A stretch of 64,000 nt of DNA, from assembly GCF_001767295.1 (NCBI RefSeq), contig NZ_CP014944.1, forward strand, positions 2,418,001 to 2,482,000, given 5' to 3'. This document shows, one piece after another, positions 27,259-36,374 of the stretch (position 1 is its first letter; each line of letters starts with the position of its first letter). A model generated the notes under the pieces. That model was not told the origin of the DNA. It saw nothing but the letters and a program-made list of their open reading frames with translations, and searched no databases. A program made the position numbers and the translations under genes. This stretch comes from Colwellia sp. PAMC 20917 (GTDB taxonomy: Bacteria > Pseudomonadota > Gammaproteobacteria > Enterobacterales > Alteromonadaceae).

Positions 27259-27368
27259 CAAATAAATATTTATTGCCATAAAAGCATACTTTTGTTCTAA
27301 TAGCTTAAGTTACTAAACGAAACTTATTCTGTAAGATAAGTGACGAAACAAAAGATAAACTTAATCGC

Positions 27369-28130
27369 ATGTCAAAAAGAAACACCCAGCAGCGTCGCCA
27401 CAGCATTATCTCTGAGCTTAATGAGCACGGAGAAGTAAGTGTCGATAGTCTTGCAAAAAAATTCGTTACTTCAGAAGTAACCATCAGAAAAGATTTAGCT
27501 GCGCTAGAAAATAGCGGATTATTGCTAAGACGCTACGGTGGAGCTGTGCCTTTGCCTAGAGATATTATTGAGCATAAGTCTGATAAAGTTTCGAAACGAA
27601 AGGTTTCAATCGCCAGTAAAGCGGCGACACTTATTCGTGATCATAACCGCATCACAATCGACAGCGGTAGTACGACTTCAGCCTTAGTGAAAGAGCTTAA
27701 TAGTAAACAAGGTTTAATCGTAATGACCAACTCTTTAGCAATAGCTTCTGATTTGCATGCGCTTGAAAATGAACCGACATTACTGATGACCGGGGGCACT
27801 TGGGATACACATTCTGAGTCTTTTCAAGGTCAAGTAGCAGAAAGTGTCTTGAGATCTTATGATTTTGACCAACTTTTTATTGGTGCCGATGGTATCGATA
27901 TAGAGCGTGGCACGACTACTTTTAATGAGCTATTAGGGCTTAGCCGCGTGATGGCAGATGTCTCTCGTGAAGTTATTGTACTTGTTGAATCTGAAAAAAT
28001 TAATCGTAAAATACCTAACGTTGAAATTCCTTGGCAAAATATAGACATACTGATCACTGATGCAGATCTGTCTGATGAACTCAAAGCCAAACTCTTAGAA
28101 CAAGACGTTAAATTACTCATTGCAAAATAA
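27369..28130 (+). CDS. DeoR/GlpR-family transcriptional regulator
   Basis: Sugar-phosphate-responsive repressor family. The N-terminal winged helix-turn-helix reads QQRRHSIISELNEHGEVSVDSLAKKF followed by EVTIRKDLAALENSGLLLRRYGGA (the family signature). The C-terminal sensor domain has ITIDSGSTTSALVKEL and the phosphosugar-binding-like GADGIDIERGTTTFNE. The length of 253 aa is normal. It lies 12 bases upstream of glmS and is clearly co-transcribed with it, so an amino-sugar phosphate is a plausible effector and glmS/glmU plausible targets; this is inference from context. Confidence 0.9.
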   Translation: MSKRNTQQRRHSIISELNEHGEVSVDSLAKKFVTSEVTIRKDLAALENSGLLLRRYGGAVPLPRDIIEHKSDKVSKRKVSIASKAATLIRDHNRITIDSGSTTSALVKELNSKQGLIVMTNSLAIASDLHALENEPTLLMTGGTWDTHSESFQGQVAESVLRSYDFDQLFIGADGIDIERGTTTFNELLGLSRVMADVSREVIVLVESEKINRKIPNVEIPWQNIDILITDADLSDELKAKLLEQDVKLLIAK

Positions 28131-28142
28131 AAGGAAAAAACT

Positions 28143-29975
28143 ATGTGTGGGATCGTAGGTGCTGTAGCACAACGTGATGTAGCAGATATATTAGTTGAAG
28201 GGTTAAAACGCCTAGAATACCGTGGATATGACTCAGCCGGTGTTGCTATTATCGATAATAACAACCAATTAAACAGAGTACGCCGCTTAGGCAAAGTACA
28301 AGAGTTAGCAGACGCTTTAATAACAAACCCTTTATCAGGTGGAACAGGTATTGCTCATACGCGCTGGGCTACTCATGGTGCGCCAAGTGAAGTGAATGCT
28401 CACCCACATGTATCTAGTGAAAATATCGCTGTTGTTCATAATGGTATCATCGAAAATCATCAAAGTTTAAGAATACGTTTGCAGGGCATGGGCTACGAAT
28501 TTGTCTCAGAAACAGATACTGAAGTTATTGCTCATTTAGTTCATCTTGAATTGAAAACATCAGCGACCTTACTTGAAGCAGTACAAAAAACAGTTAAGCA
28601 GCTTGATGGCGCCTATGGCACCGTTGTACTTGATACGACCGATAAGAGCCGTGTAGTTGTTGCACGCTCTGGCAGCCCTTTAGTGATAGGTTATGGTGTA
28701 GGTGAAAATTTTATAGCCTCAGATATGATGGCGCTATTACCGGTCACCCGAAAGTTTGCTTTTCTTGAAGAAGGTGACGTTGCTGAAGTCACTCGTTTTG
28801 AAGTTAACGTCTTTGATACTAACGGCGTACCCGTAAAGCGTGAAGCAAAAGAACAAGATATCAGTCAAGACAGTGGTGATAAAGGTGAATACCGTCACTA
28901 CATGCTAAAAGAAACTTACGAACAACCTACGGCTATCCGAAATACTTTAGAGGGTCGCTTGTCTGGTAATGTGCTCGATATGAATACTTTTGGTGAAGGC
29001 GCTGATGAAATATTTAAGGGTATCGAACACGTACAGATTATTGCCTGTGGTACTAGCTACCATTCAGGTATGGTTGCTCGGTATTGGTTAGAGTCGCTAG
29101 CGGGTGTTTCTTGTAATATAGAGATTGCTAGTGAGTTTAGATACCGAAAGTCTCATGTTCCTAAAAATGCCTTAATTGTAACTATCTCTCAGTCGGGTGA
29201 AACAGCTGATACTTTAGCGGCACTTCGCTTAGCCAAAGAGCTTGGCTATAAAGCCAGCTTAGTTATTTGTAACGTAGCTGGTTCATCTTTAGTACGTGAA
29301 TCTGATCTTGCTTTCATGACCAAAGCCGGTGCAGAAATTGGCGTCGCTTCTACCAAAGCATTTACCACACAGTTAGTCGGCTTGTTAATGATGACTTGGG
29401 CTATAGGTAAACATCACGGTATGAGTGAAGCGGTTCAAAATGAAATCGCTAGTTCATTAATGGCTTTACCTAGTAAACTAGAAGAAGTCTTAGCACTAGC
29501 AAGTTCTATCGAAGATTTAGCAGAAGACTTTGCTGACAAACATAACGCTTTATTTTTAGGTCGTGGCGACCAATATCCTATCGCTATGGAAGGGGCTTTA
29601 AAGTTAAAAGAAATCTCTTATATCCACGCTGAAGCATACGCCGCTGGTGAATTAAAGCATGGACCATTAGCGTTAATCGATGCTGATATGCCTGTAATCG
29701 TTGTTGCGCCTAAAAATGATTTAATTGAAAAGCTTAAATCAAATGTCGAAGAAGTCCGCGCGCGCGGTGGCTTAATGTATGTGTTCGCTGACAGTGAAGC
29801 AAATTTTGCCAGTGATGATACGATGAAAGTTATTAATGTGCCGGTATGTGACGATTTAATCGCACCCATTGTTTATACGTTACCACTGCAATTGCTTTCA
29901 TATTATGTCGCAATAATTAAAGGCACAGATGTTGATCAACCTCGTAACTTAGCAAAATCAGTTACCGTTGAGTAA
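28143..29975 (+). CDS. glmS: Glutamine-fructose-6-phosphate aminotransferase (isomerizing)
   Basis: First committed step of UDP-GlcNAc synthesis: fructose-6-phosphate plus glutamine gives glucosamine-6-phosphate. The N-terminal glutaminase has the catalytic Cys directly after Met (MCGIVGAV) and [12 protein letters not shown]. Two SIS isomerase domains follow ([50 protein letters not shown]), and the C-terminus is [13 protein letters not shown]. It has 610 aa (E. coli 609). I see no glmS ribozyme in the 12-base gap, as expected for a gammaproteobacterium. Confidence 0.98.
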   Translation: MCGIVGAVAQRDVADILVEGLKRLEYRGYDSAGVAIIDNNNQLNRVRRLGKVQELADALITNPLSGGTGIAHTRWATHGAPSEVNAHPHVSSENIAVVHNGIIENHQSLRIRLQGMGYEFVSETDTEVIAHLVHLELKTSATLLEAVQKTVKQLDGAYGTVVLDTTDKSRVVVARSGSPLVIGYGVGENFIASDMMALLPVTRKFAFLEEGDVAEVTRFEVNVFDTNGVPVKREAKEQDISQDSGDKGEYRHYMLKETYEQPTAIRNTLEGRLSGNVLDMNTFGEGADEIFKGIEHVQIIACGTSYHSGMVARYWLESLAGVSCNIEIASEFRYRKSHVPKNALIVTISQSGETADTLAALRLAKELGYKASLVICNVAGSSLVRESDLAFMTKAGAEIGVASTKAFTTQLVGLLMMTWAIGKHHGMSEAVQNEIASSLMALPSKLEEVLALASSIEDLAEDFADKHNALFLGRGDQYPIAMEGALKLKEISYIHAEAYAAGELKHGPLALIDADMPVIVVAPKNDLIEKLKSNVEEVRARGGLMYVFADSEANFASDDTMKVINVPVCDDLIAPIVYTLPLQLLSYYVAIIKGTDVDQPRNLAKSVTVE

Positions 29976-30054
29976 TAAGTCTTATACTAAAGAAAATTGT
30001 TGTTATCGATAAATAGGTTTGAGATCTAATCAATAGATATGAAATCTTAATTAT

Positions 30055-30087
30055 AAAGCGACCTACTCTTTTGAGTGGTCGCTTTTT
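30055..30087 (+). terminator. glmS intrinsic terminator
   Basis: The stem AAAGCGACC/GGTCGCTTT, extended by ACTC/GAGT across a one-base bulge, is followed by TTTTTT; about 80 bases after the glmS stop. Confidence 0.88.
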
Positions 30088-30375
30088 TATTGGTCATAGA
30101 TTTATTGTTAGGGTCTTTCATCTAATCTAGTCGAGTAATGACTTAAAATGAAATGCTTAAGGGGTTAATCTCGTCGAGAAAGGAAGTTTTTGAGTCTACT
30201 CATCACTAAATGAGATCGGCTCTAAGGATGACTAATGCCACATAGCCAAGCTAATGTAGACATTAATTTTTCTTAATAAATAGTCCGCTTAGCCCCCATT
30301 ACACTTTATAATTTTAGAAAAATTACTTTTAATTTTCTACAATAATCTTGGTTGTTATCACGGCACTATTTTTAT
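30088..30375. other. Intergenic stretch left of the TonB-receptor remnant
   Basis: About 290 bp after the glmS terminator with many stops in all frames. I see no gene, only the loosely repeated words CTAGTCGAG (30127-30135) and CTCGTCGAG (30169-30177). Confidence 0.5.
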
Positions 30376-30417
30376 TTAAAAAAAAGTCATTAATGAGAAC
30401 TTACTCATTAATGACTT
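30376..30417 (-). terminator. Leftward terminator of the TonB-receptor remnant
   Basis: A perfect 14-bp inverted repeat (AAGTCATTAATGAG at 30384-30397, CTCATTAATGACTT at 30404-30417) with a 6-base loop. On the minus strand it is followed by a run of eight Ts. It is placed about 75 bases after the remnant's stop codon and shows that the lost gene was transcribed leftward. Confidence 0.85.
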
Positions 30418-30435
30418 AGTTGATGCTTTACCTAC

Positions 30436-30481
30436 AGCGCTTATATCCAAATAAATATAACTATAGGACGGGATAAGCGCT
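30436..30481. repeat. Inverted repeat between receptor remnant and its terminator
   Basis: AGCGCTTAT (30436-30444) and ATAAGCGCT (30473-30481) are 9-bp perfect arms with a 28-base loop, with TTTT to the right. It could act as a weak rightward terminator. Confidence 0.45.
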
Positions 30482-30490
30482 TTTTATTTC

Positions 30491-30690
30491 TTAGAACTTG
30501 TAGCTAATACCAAAGGTAATACGACGGTCTGTTATACCTTGAGCACATAACATAGCCCCTTCATTAACACATGACTGTGTAATGTCTGACTCTGTTAAGT
30601 TGACAGCTTCAAAACCAAGGTTTAAATTTTCATCGACGTCATAACTTACACTAGTATTAAGTTGTCCTCTGTCATGCGTTACGACAGATG
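30491..30690 (-). pseudogene. C-terminal remnant of a TonB-dependent receptor
   Basis: The minus-strand frame ending at 30491 reads HDRGQLNTSVSYDVDENLNL, then GFEAVNLTES, and ends ITDRRITFGISYKF. These are the last beta strands of an outer-membrane TonB-dependent receptor, ending in the terminal Phe that the barrel assembly machinery recognises. Only about 66 codons are receptor-like out of some 800-1000 expected. To the right the sequence changes abruptly at about 30671-30692 into a sugar kinase on the opposite strand. No plug domain, signal peptide or start remains. Receptors of this type in marine Alteromonadales often import polysaccharide fragments. It is a decayed gene, not a small protein. 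Confidence 0.85.
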
Positions 30691-30692
30691 AT

Positions 30693-31247
30693 ATGATATT
30701 TTTCTCTGGAATTTCGTTAGCGGTAATTTTGCCAAAGGATCGTCCAAAATTTTGGCAACTACTACGCTCACTAAAGAAATCGGGCTTAACAATCGTTTTC
30801 GATCCAAACTATCGTGCTCGTAAGTGGGACACCCCAGAACAAGCAAAAGAACAATTTGAACAAGCATTTACACTTGCTGATATCCTTTTGCCAGGTGTAG
30901 ATGACTTTGAACAGCTATATGGTATCTCAACTTCTGAAGCTGTTTATGACTTTTGCAAGCCTTATATATTTGAAGAGTTAGTTATTAAAAATGGTGAGGC
31001 AGGTATATTTTGTTATACCGCACAGCAAGCTTATCATTTTCCAATTACACCAGTAGAAAATGTTGTAGATACTACTTCCGCAGGCGATTCCTTTAACGGG
31101 GTTTATCTTGGGGCTAGATCTAAAGGATTAAACATTAGCCACGCGGTAGAACTTGCTTCTAAAGCGGCAGGTTTTGTCATTCAGCACTATGGGGCTATTG
31201 TCGAGCCAATCACTTATCAACAATTTATTGAGCAACAGCACATTTAG
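30693..31247 (+). pseudogene. kdgK: 5'-truncated 2-keto-3-deoxygluconate kinase (PfkB family)
   Basis: The 184 codons match the C-terminal part of KdgK, which phosphorylates 2-keto-3-deoxygluconate to KDPG. Visible are FFSGISLAVI (E. coli KdgK has YLSGISLAIL here, near its middle), IVFDPNYRARKWD, VIKNGEAG and the catalytic anion-hole motif DTTSAGDSFNG. The N-terminal 120 or so residues with the substrate-binding GGD-type motif are missing, so activity is unlikely. An ATG happens to sit at the junction (30693), so the fragment can still be translated. Downstream genes for KDPG aldolase and gluconeogenesis support the assignment. Confidence 0.85.
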
Positions 31248-31283
31248 TTGCTTTTTATTTGATAATCTAATTTAGGAATATTC

Positions 31284-31907
31284 ATGAAATCATTTTCCCA
31301 TTTGATGAGGAAGCAAACTTTGCTACCCATAATTCAGGCTACTTCAGTCTCTCAAGGTGTAGAAATTGCGAAAGCAATGTCAGCTGCAGGGATAAACTTA
31401 GTTGAAGTTGTACTAAGAACAGAGGCTTCAATTGATATTATTAAAGCAATAAAACAGCAGTTGCCCGAATTAAAAGTAGGTGCTGGTAAGGTGCTTGACG
31501 CTAATGTTTTAAAGCAAGCACTCGACGCGGGTAGTGATTTTATTATTACGCCAGCAGTATCAAGTCAATTACTGACTGTTTTAGCTAAATGCACGGTTCC
31601 GGTACTTCCTGGAGTATCTAATACGGCAGATATACTTTTAGCAAAGGAATTTGGTTACCAAGAACTCAAGTTATTTCCTGCTTCATTATCTGGAGGTGCT
31701 CCTTTTTTAAAAGCTATGGGGTCAGTATTTAAAGATATATCTTTTTGCCCAACTGGGGGAATTAAGCAGAGTAATCAAGATGAATATTTAGCATTAAGCA
31801 ATGTATTTGCTGTCGGTGGCACTTGGATTGCTGATGCTAAATGGGTAGAATCGCGGCAATGGTCTAAGATCACAGCTGCTTGTTTAACTGCCCAAGGAAT
31901 TAATTAA
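31284..31907 (+). CDS. eda: 2-keto-3-deoxy-6-phosphogluconate aldolase
   Basis: Class I aldolase splitting KDPG into pyruvate and glyceraldehyde-3-phosphate, the last step of Entner-Doudoroff and uronate catabolism. The Schiff-base lysine is K129 in ELKLFPAS, and the general base is E41 in GINLVEVVLRTEA. CPTGGIK is the phosphate-binding segment. At 207 aa it is normal (E. coli 213). It reads GSDFIITPAVSSQLL where many relatives have GAKFIVSPG, a substitution near the active-site rim. AGGAA precedes the ATG. It lies 36 bases after the truncated kinase and 1 base before the next gene; no edd or zwf is nearby, so its substrate would come from uronates, not gluconate. Confidence 0.92.
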   Translation: MKSFSHLMRKQTLLPIIQATSVSQGVEIAKAMSAAGINLVEVVLRTEASIDIIKAIKQQLPELKVGAGKVLDANVLKQALDAGSDFIITPAVSSQLLTVLAKCTVPVLPGVSNTADILLAKEFGYQELKLFPASLSGGAPFLKAMGSVFKDISFCPTGGIKQSNQDEYLALSNVFAVGGTWIADAKWVESRQWSKITAACLTAQGIN

Positions 31908-31908
31908 T

Positions 31909-32997
31909 ATGAAGAGTTTATCAGATCTAGTCAAAAGTGGTTTTGTCTTCGGTGAAGATGTTAGCGTGCTTTTTGATTATGCTAAAAAAAATAGTTTTGC
32001 TTACCCTGCGGTTAACGTCATTGGTACTAACTCTATTAATGCAGCACTCGAAGCGGCCAGTGAAATAAACTCACCTATTATTATTCAACTATCATATTCG
32101 GGTGCGGCTTTTTTTATTGGTAAAGGGCATAAGCTTTCGCCTATGGATGCCGCTATTGAAGGTGGTGTTATCGCGGCAAAATATATTAAAGCCGTGGCTA
32201 AGTTTTATGATATTCCTGTCATCATTAATACCGACCATGCCTCTAAAAAGCTCTTACCTTGGATTGATGGCTTATTAGCGCACAGCGAGGCACATTTTAA
32301 AGCAACGGGTCAGCCATTATTTAGCTCGCATATGATTGATTTATCAGAGCAAACATTAGTCGAAAACATTGATATTTGTGCTCGTTATCTTAAACGCATG
32401 ACAGCAATGGGTATGACCTTAGAAATTGAACTCGGTTGTACAGGTGGCGAAGAAGATGGTGTCGATAATACTGGCCTTGATGCTTCATTACTTTATACCC
32501 AACCCGAAGACGTTGCTTATGCTTATGAGCACTTAAGTCGTGTCAGTGATTCATTCACCATTGCGGCTTCTTTTGGTAATGTACATGGCGTTTATAAGCC
32601 GGGTAACGTGCAATTAACGCCTAAGATATTGAAAAACTCTCAAGCCTTTGTCGCCGAGAAATATAGTTTGGGACATAACGCGCTGAACTTTGTTTTTCAC
32701 GGTGGCTCAGGGTCTGCGCCAGCAGAAATCACTGAGGCTATTGGTTATGGTGTCATAAAAATGAATATAGATACCGACACACAGTGGGCAAGCTGGAAAG
32801 GGGTTGCTGACTATTATCAAGACAATAAAGCTTATCTGCAAAGCCAAATAGGTAACCCTAAGGGCGACGATAGTCCTAACAAAAAATATTACGACCCACG
32901 TGTCTGGTTACGTAAAGTCGAATTGTCGATGGCTGAACGTTTAATCCTTTCATTTAAAGAACTTAATTGCCTTAATCGGTATAAGGGAGACTTATGA
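31909..32997 (+). CDS. fbaA: Class II fructose-bisphosphate aldolase
   Basis: Zinc-dependent aldolase interconverting fructose-1,6-bisphosphate with two triose phosphates. At 362 aa it is close to E. coli FbaA (359, class IIA). Zinc and substrate residues are seen in INTDHASKKLLPW, ELGCTGGEEDGVDN, FGNVHGVYKPGN and FHGGSGSAPAEI. The C-terminus YYDPRVWLRKVELSMAERL is also typical. It starts one base after eda and overlaps fbp by 4 bases (ATGA). Its place next to fbp indicates use in the gluconeogenic direction, making hexose from triose phosphates released by KDPG cleavage. The symbol is by similarity; another copy may exist elsewhere. Confidence 0.93.
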   Translation: MKSLSDLVKSGFVFGEDVSVLFDYAKKNSFAYPAVNVIGTNSINAALEAASEINSPIIIQLSYSGAAFFIGKGHKLSPMDAAIEGGVIAAKYIKAVAKFYDIPVIINTDHASKKLLPWIDGLLAHSEAHFKATGQPLFSSHMIDLSEQTLVENIDICARYLKRMTAMGMTLEIELGCTGGEEDGVDNTGLDASLLYTQPEDVAYAYEHLSRVSDSFTIAASFGNVHGVYKPGNVQLTPKILKNSQAFVAEKYSLGHNALNFVFHGGSGSAPAEITEAIGYGVIKMNIDTDTQWASWKGVADYYQDNKAYLQSQIGNPKGDDSPNKKYYDPRVWLRKVELSMAERLILSFKELNCLNRYKGDL

Positions 32998-33971
32998 AAC
33001 GCTTAGTTCACTGTTTAGAAAACGATAAGGTTGATATTGAACTTATTCAGTTAATTGATACTATTTTAACAGCCTGTAAAGAAATTTCTTTTAGAGTGGG
33101 ACAAGGCGCATTGTCAAATGTGCTGGGCTCTACCTTAGATGAGAATATTCAGGGTGAAACGCAAAAAAAATTAGACATCATCAGTAATCAGTTACTTAAA
33201 GATATGTTGTTAGAGAGTGGTCGCGTTAGAACCATTGCGTCTGAAGAAGAAGACTCGGTGGTTGCGGCAACTGAAGGTGCCCCTTACATTGTCGCCTTTG
33301 ACCCACTTGATGGCTCTTCTAATATCGATATCAATGGTCAAATAGGCACGATATTTACCATCTATCGGGCCAAGGACGAAGTTCCGGCAACCAGCGAATT
33401 ACAATTTGCTCAACAAGGAACCGAACAAGTATGTGCGGGCTATGTGTTATATGGTCCCTCGACCATGTTGGCGCTGACCACGGGCGGTCCGTCGCGTTTA
33501 TATACCTTAGATAGAACACAGGGCTGTTATTTACTGACCACAGCACAACTGGAAATACCGACACAGACAGCAGAATTTGCGGTTAATATGTCAAACTTTA
33601 CTCAGTGGTCATCAGGCTTTACCGATTACATTAATGCTTTACTGTTAGGCAATGAAGGCCCGCGCGCTAAAAAATATAACATGCGTTGGAATGGCGCTAT
33701 GGTGGGTGATGTTCATCGTGTTTTGTCTCGTGGTGGTATTTTTTGCTATCCCAGTGACACGAAAAATGCTCAGCAACCGGCTAAATTACGTTTGTTGTAT
33801 GAAGCCAATCCCTTAGCCATGCTGGTTGAAAATGCTCAGGGGAAAGCTTTTACTGAACACGAGCGTATCTTAACAATTACACCATCGCATATTCATCAAC
33901 GTGTTGCGGTGATTATGGGCTCAACGGAAGAAGTTGATGCATGTTTAGGATATTTAAAGCCAACGCGCTAA
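32994..33971 (+). CDS. fbp: Fructose-1,6-bisphosphatase, class I
   Basis: Irreversible gluconeogenic step, hydrolysing fructose-1,6-bisphosphate to fructose-6-phosphate. The metal-binding signature AFDPLDGSSNID and the upstream ASEEEDSV acidic cluster are intact, as is the substrate region KKYNMRWNGAMVGDVHRVL with GGIFCYPSD. It has 325 aa (E. coli 332). It overlaps the fba stop by 4 bases, so it is translationally coupled to it. Confidence 0.95.
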   Translation: MKRLVHCLENDKVDIELIQLIDTILTACKEISFRVGQGALSNVLGSTLDENIQGETQKKLDIISNQLLKDMLLESGRVRTIASEEEDSVVAATEGAPYIVAFDPLDGSSNIDINGQIGTIFTIYRAKDEVPATSELQFAQQGTEQVCAGYVLYGPSTMLALTTGGPSRLYTLDRTQGCYLLTTAQLEIPTQTAEFAVNMSNFTQWSSGFTDYINALLLGNEGPRAKKYNMRWNGAMVGDVHRVLSRGGIFCYPSDTKNAQQPAKLRLLYEANPLAMLVENAQGKAFTEHERILTITPSHIHQRVAVIMGSTEEVDACLGYLKPTR

Positions 33972-34075
33972 TCACTTGTAATAATTTGTTCGTATAAATA
34001 TGACCGATAGCTAAAGGTTGCGCTATCATGTGACTTTGTAGTCAGTCTCATCTTTTTAATTAGGATATAACGGGT

Positions 34076-35704
34076 ATGTTACCAAGCACCCCTGAGTGGA
34101 AGTCACTCGTCAATCATTATAATAAAAACGTACCGGTACAAATGCGCGATTTATTTACGCAAGATGCGGAACGTTTTAATAATTTTTCACTTTCTGGCGC
34201 GGGAATAATGCTCGATTATTCGAAAAACCGTGTTACTGATGAAACCATGCATTTACTCATGAATTTGGCACAGTCATCTGGCTTAGTCGATAAGCGTGCT
34301 CAAATGTTTAATGGCTCGGCGATTAATACCACTGAAAATCGTCCGGTATTACATACCGCGTTACGTAACTTTTCAGGGAACGCTGTCTATGTTGATGGTG
34401 TCGATGTGATGCCACAAATACAAACAACGCTGGCTAAGCTCGAGATTTTTGTTAATGATATTTCATCAGGTAAAAAAGTAGGCTATACCGGCAAAGCATT
34501 TACGGATGTGATTAGTATTGGCATTGGCGGGTCTTTTCTTGGACCTAAAATAATGTCAGAGGCACTAAAACCTTATCAGCAAAGCCAGTTAAACGTCCAT
34601 TTTATTGCGAACGTTGACGGTTGTCATATTCATGATGTGCTTGCAAAAGTTAATCCTGAAACGACGCTCTTTATTACGTCATCTAAAACCTTAACTACCC
34701 AAGAAACACTGCGTAATACCCTAACAGCACGTGATTGGTTTGTTGCGACTGCTACCACCGAAAACGTTAAACATCACTTTGCCTGTGTGTCGTCTAATGT
34801 TGAGGCCGCGCAAGCATTAGGTATAGACAAAGATAATATTTTTCCGATGTGGGATTGGGTGGGAGGACGTTATTCGGTCTGGTCTGCGATTGGCTTACCC
34901 TTAGCTTTAGCGATAGGCTTTGATCATTACCGTGACTTTTTACAAGGTGCGTTTGAAATGGATGAACATTTCACCCAGGCGCCACTTGAAAAAAATCTCC
35001 CGGTTATTTTGGCGTTATTAGGTATTTGGTACCGAAATTTTCATGGCGCGCAATCACAGGTTTTATTACCTTATTACCATTATTTACGGGGTTTACCAGC
35101 TTATATCCAACAACTGGATATGGAGAGTAACGGAAAATCTATTTCACTTGATAATAAATCGATGTCTTATGATACGGGGCCTATCATTTGGGGAAGCGAA
35201 GGGACCAACGGTCAGCACTCGTTTCATCAACTTATACATCAAAGCAAAACTCCTATTCCTGTTGATTTCTTGATGCCATTATTTCCTTTTCATGAGATGG
35301 GTAATCATCATGACATGTTGGCGTCTAACTGTTTTGGTCAAAGTCAGGCCTTAATGGCGGGGCAAAGTCTCGAAGAAGTGAAAGCGGCAATGAAAAAAGC
35401 GAACTGTGATGTATCAGAGATTCAAAAGCTGTCTACACATAAGGTTATGGAGGGTAATAAACCCAGTAACACGCTTTTATTTGAAAAGTTAACGCCTAAG
35501 GTGCTTGGCAGTTTAATTGCGATGTATGAGCATAAAGTGTTTGTGCAGGGGGTTATTTGGAAAGTGAACTCTTTTGACCAATGGGGGGTTGAATTAGGCA
35601 AGTCGCTGGGTAATAAAGTACTGACAAAAATAACTGACCCCAGTGAAACGCTAGATATGGATGGCTCAACGAATGCCCTTATTAAGCTTTACAGAGCTCG
35701 ATAA
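34076..35704 (+). CDS. pgi: Glucose-6-phosphate isomerase
   Basis: Interconverts glucose-6-phosphate and fructose-6-phosphate. It has 542 aa (E. coli 549). Signatures are GIGGSFLGPKIM, the phosphate-binding SSKTLTTQETLRN, WDWVGGRYSVWSAIGLP, and the active-site segment GTNGQHSFHQLIHQ. The C-terminal catalytic lysine region is NSFDQWGVELGKSLG. It lies 104 bases after fbp and ends the cluster, before a strong terminator. Confidence 0.96.
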   Translation: MLPSTPEWKSLVNHYNKNVPVQMRDLFTQDAERFNNFSLSGAGIMLDYSKNRVTDETMHLLMNLAQSSGLVDKRAQMFNGSAINTTENRPVLHTALRNFSGNAVYVDGVDVMPQIQTTLAKLEIFVNDISSGKKVGYTGKAFTDVISIGIGGSFLGPKIMSEALKPYQQSQLNVHFIANVDGCHIHDVLAKVNPETTLFITSSKTLTTQETLRNTLTARDWFVATATTENVKHHFACVSSNVEAAQALGIDKDNIFPMWDWVGGRYSVWSAIGLPLALAIGFDHYRDFLQGAFEMDEHFTQAPLEKNLPVILALLGIWYRNFHGAQSQVLLPYYHYLRGLPAYIQQLDMESNGKSISLDNKSMSYDTGPIIWGSEGTNGQHSFHQLIHQSKTPIPVDFLMPLFPFHEMGNHHDMLASNCFGQSQALMAGQSLEEVKAAMKKANCDVSEIQKLSTHKVMEGNKPSNTLLFEKLTPKVLGSLIAMYEHKVFVQGVIWKVNSFDQWGVELGKSLGNKVLTKITDPSETLDMDGSTNALIKLYRAR

Positions 35705-35731
35705 ATGATAAAACCTAGCCAATAGTCACCT

Positions 35732-35763
35732 AATAGCGCTAATTTTTTTAGCGCTATTTTTTT
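35732..35763 (+). terminator. pgi intrinsic terminator
   Basis: A perfect 11-bp stem AATAGCGCTAA/TTAGCGCTATT with a 5-base loop, followed by Ts; 28 bases after pgi. It marks the end of the eda-fba-fbp-pgi unit. Confidence 0.9.
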
Positions 35764-35813
35764 GGTCTATTTAAGTGGAATTTATATATTTTGTTATTTG
35801 CATCTATCAATAA

Positions 35814-36134
35814 TTAGAAGGTTTGATATTTTAAATACTCGGGGTATAAAGTTAAATAGTCGCACCAAGAACTAAAGCTACGATATTGGAAACGTTTATC
35901 TGTGGCGGTGTACCATTTCGATTCACGAAGTGCCTGTAATCGAAATTTAATTTTATACCCGTTGATTGCAACATAACAGGCAAGGCTTTCAGTTGTGTTG
36001 TTTTTTATTTTAACCTGTGCAAATCCGTCGAAGTTACGGCCATAAATAGTTTTTGTTTTTGGCTTCGCATGGACAATACTTGTTAATAACAATATTAATA
36101 GAGCAAAAAATAGGGTGATGAGTAAGTTTTTCAT
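35814..36134 (-). CDS. Small secreted protein of unknown function
   Basis: 106 aa, not recognised. Residues 1-23 form a classic signal peptide (lysine, a leucine-rich core LLITLFFALLILLLTSI, then VHA before the predicted cut). The mature part is basic, with two cysteines (in LACYVAI and SWCDYL) that could form one disulfide, and several aromatic residues. It stands alone, on the opposite strand to its neighbours, facing the pgi terminator. No function is inferred. Confidence 0.65.
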   Translation of the reverse strand: MKNLLITLFFALLILLLTSIVHAKPKTKTIYGRNFDGFAQVKIKNNTTESLACYVAINGYKIKFRLQALRESKWYTATDKRFQYRSFSSWCDYLTLYPEYLKYQTF

Positions 36135-36374
36135 TAAATTTACATTATTTTCTTTAGATAATAAGGAAGTATTAGCTATTTGATATTCTTTACAAAAGTA
36201 TAGCTGACTTATTGTGTAGAGTGAAAAAGTGATTTAATATTTAAATAAAAATAACATTTTTTTTTATATACCATTGAAAGCTCTCCCTATTGGCACCATA
36301 ACTATTTATAACATTATATAAGCGCTAAAATTTTTTAAATGAAAAGCGCATGCATTAAAGAGAAGAATATTATT

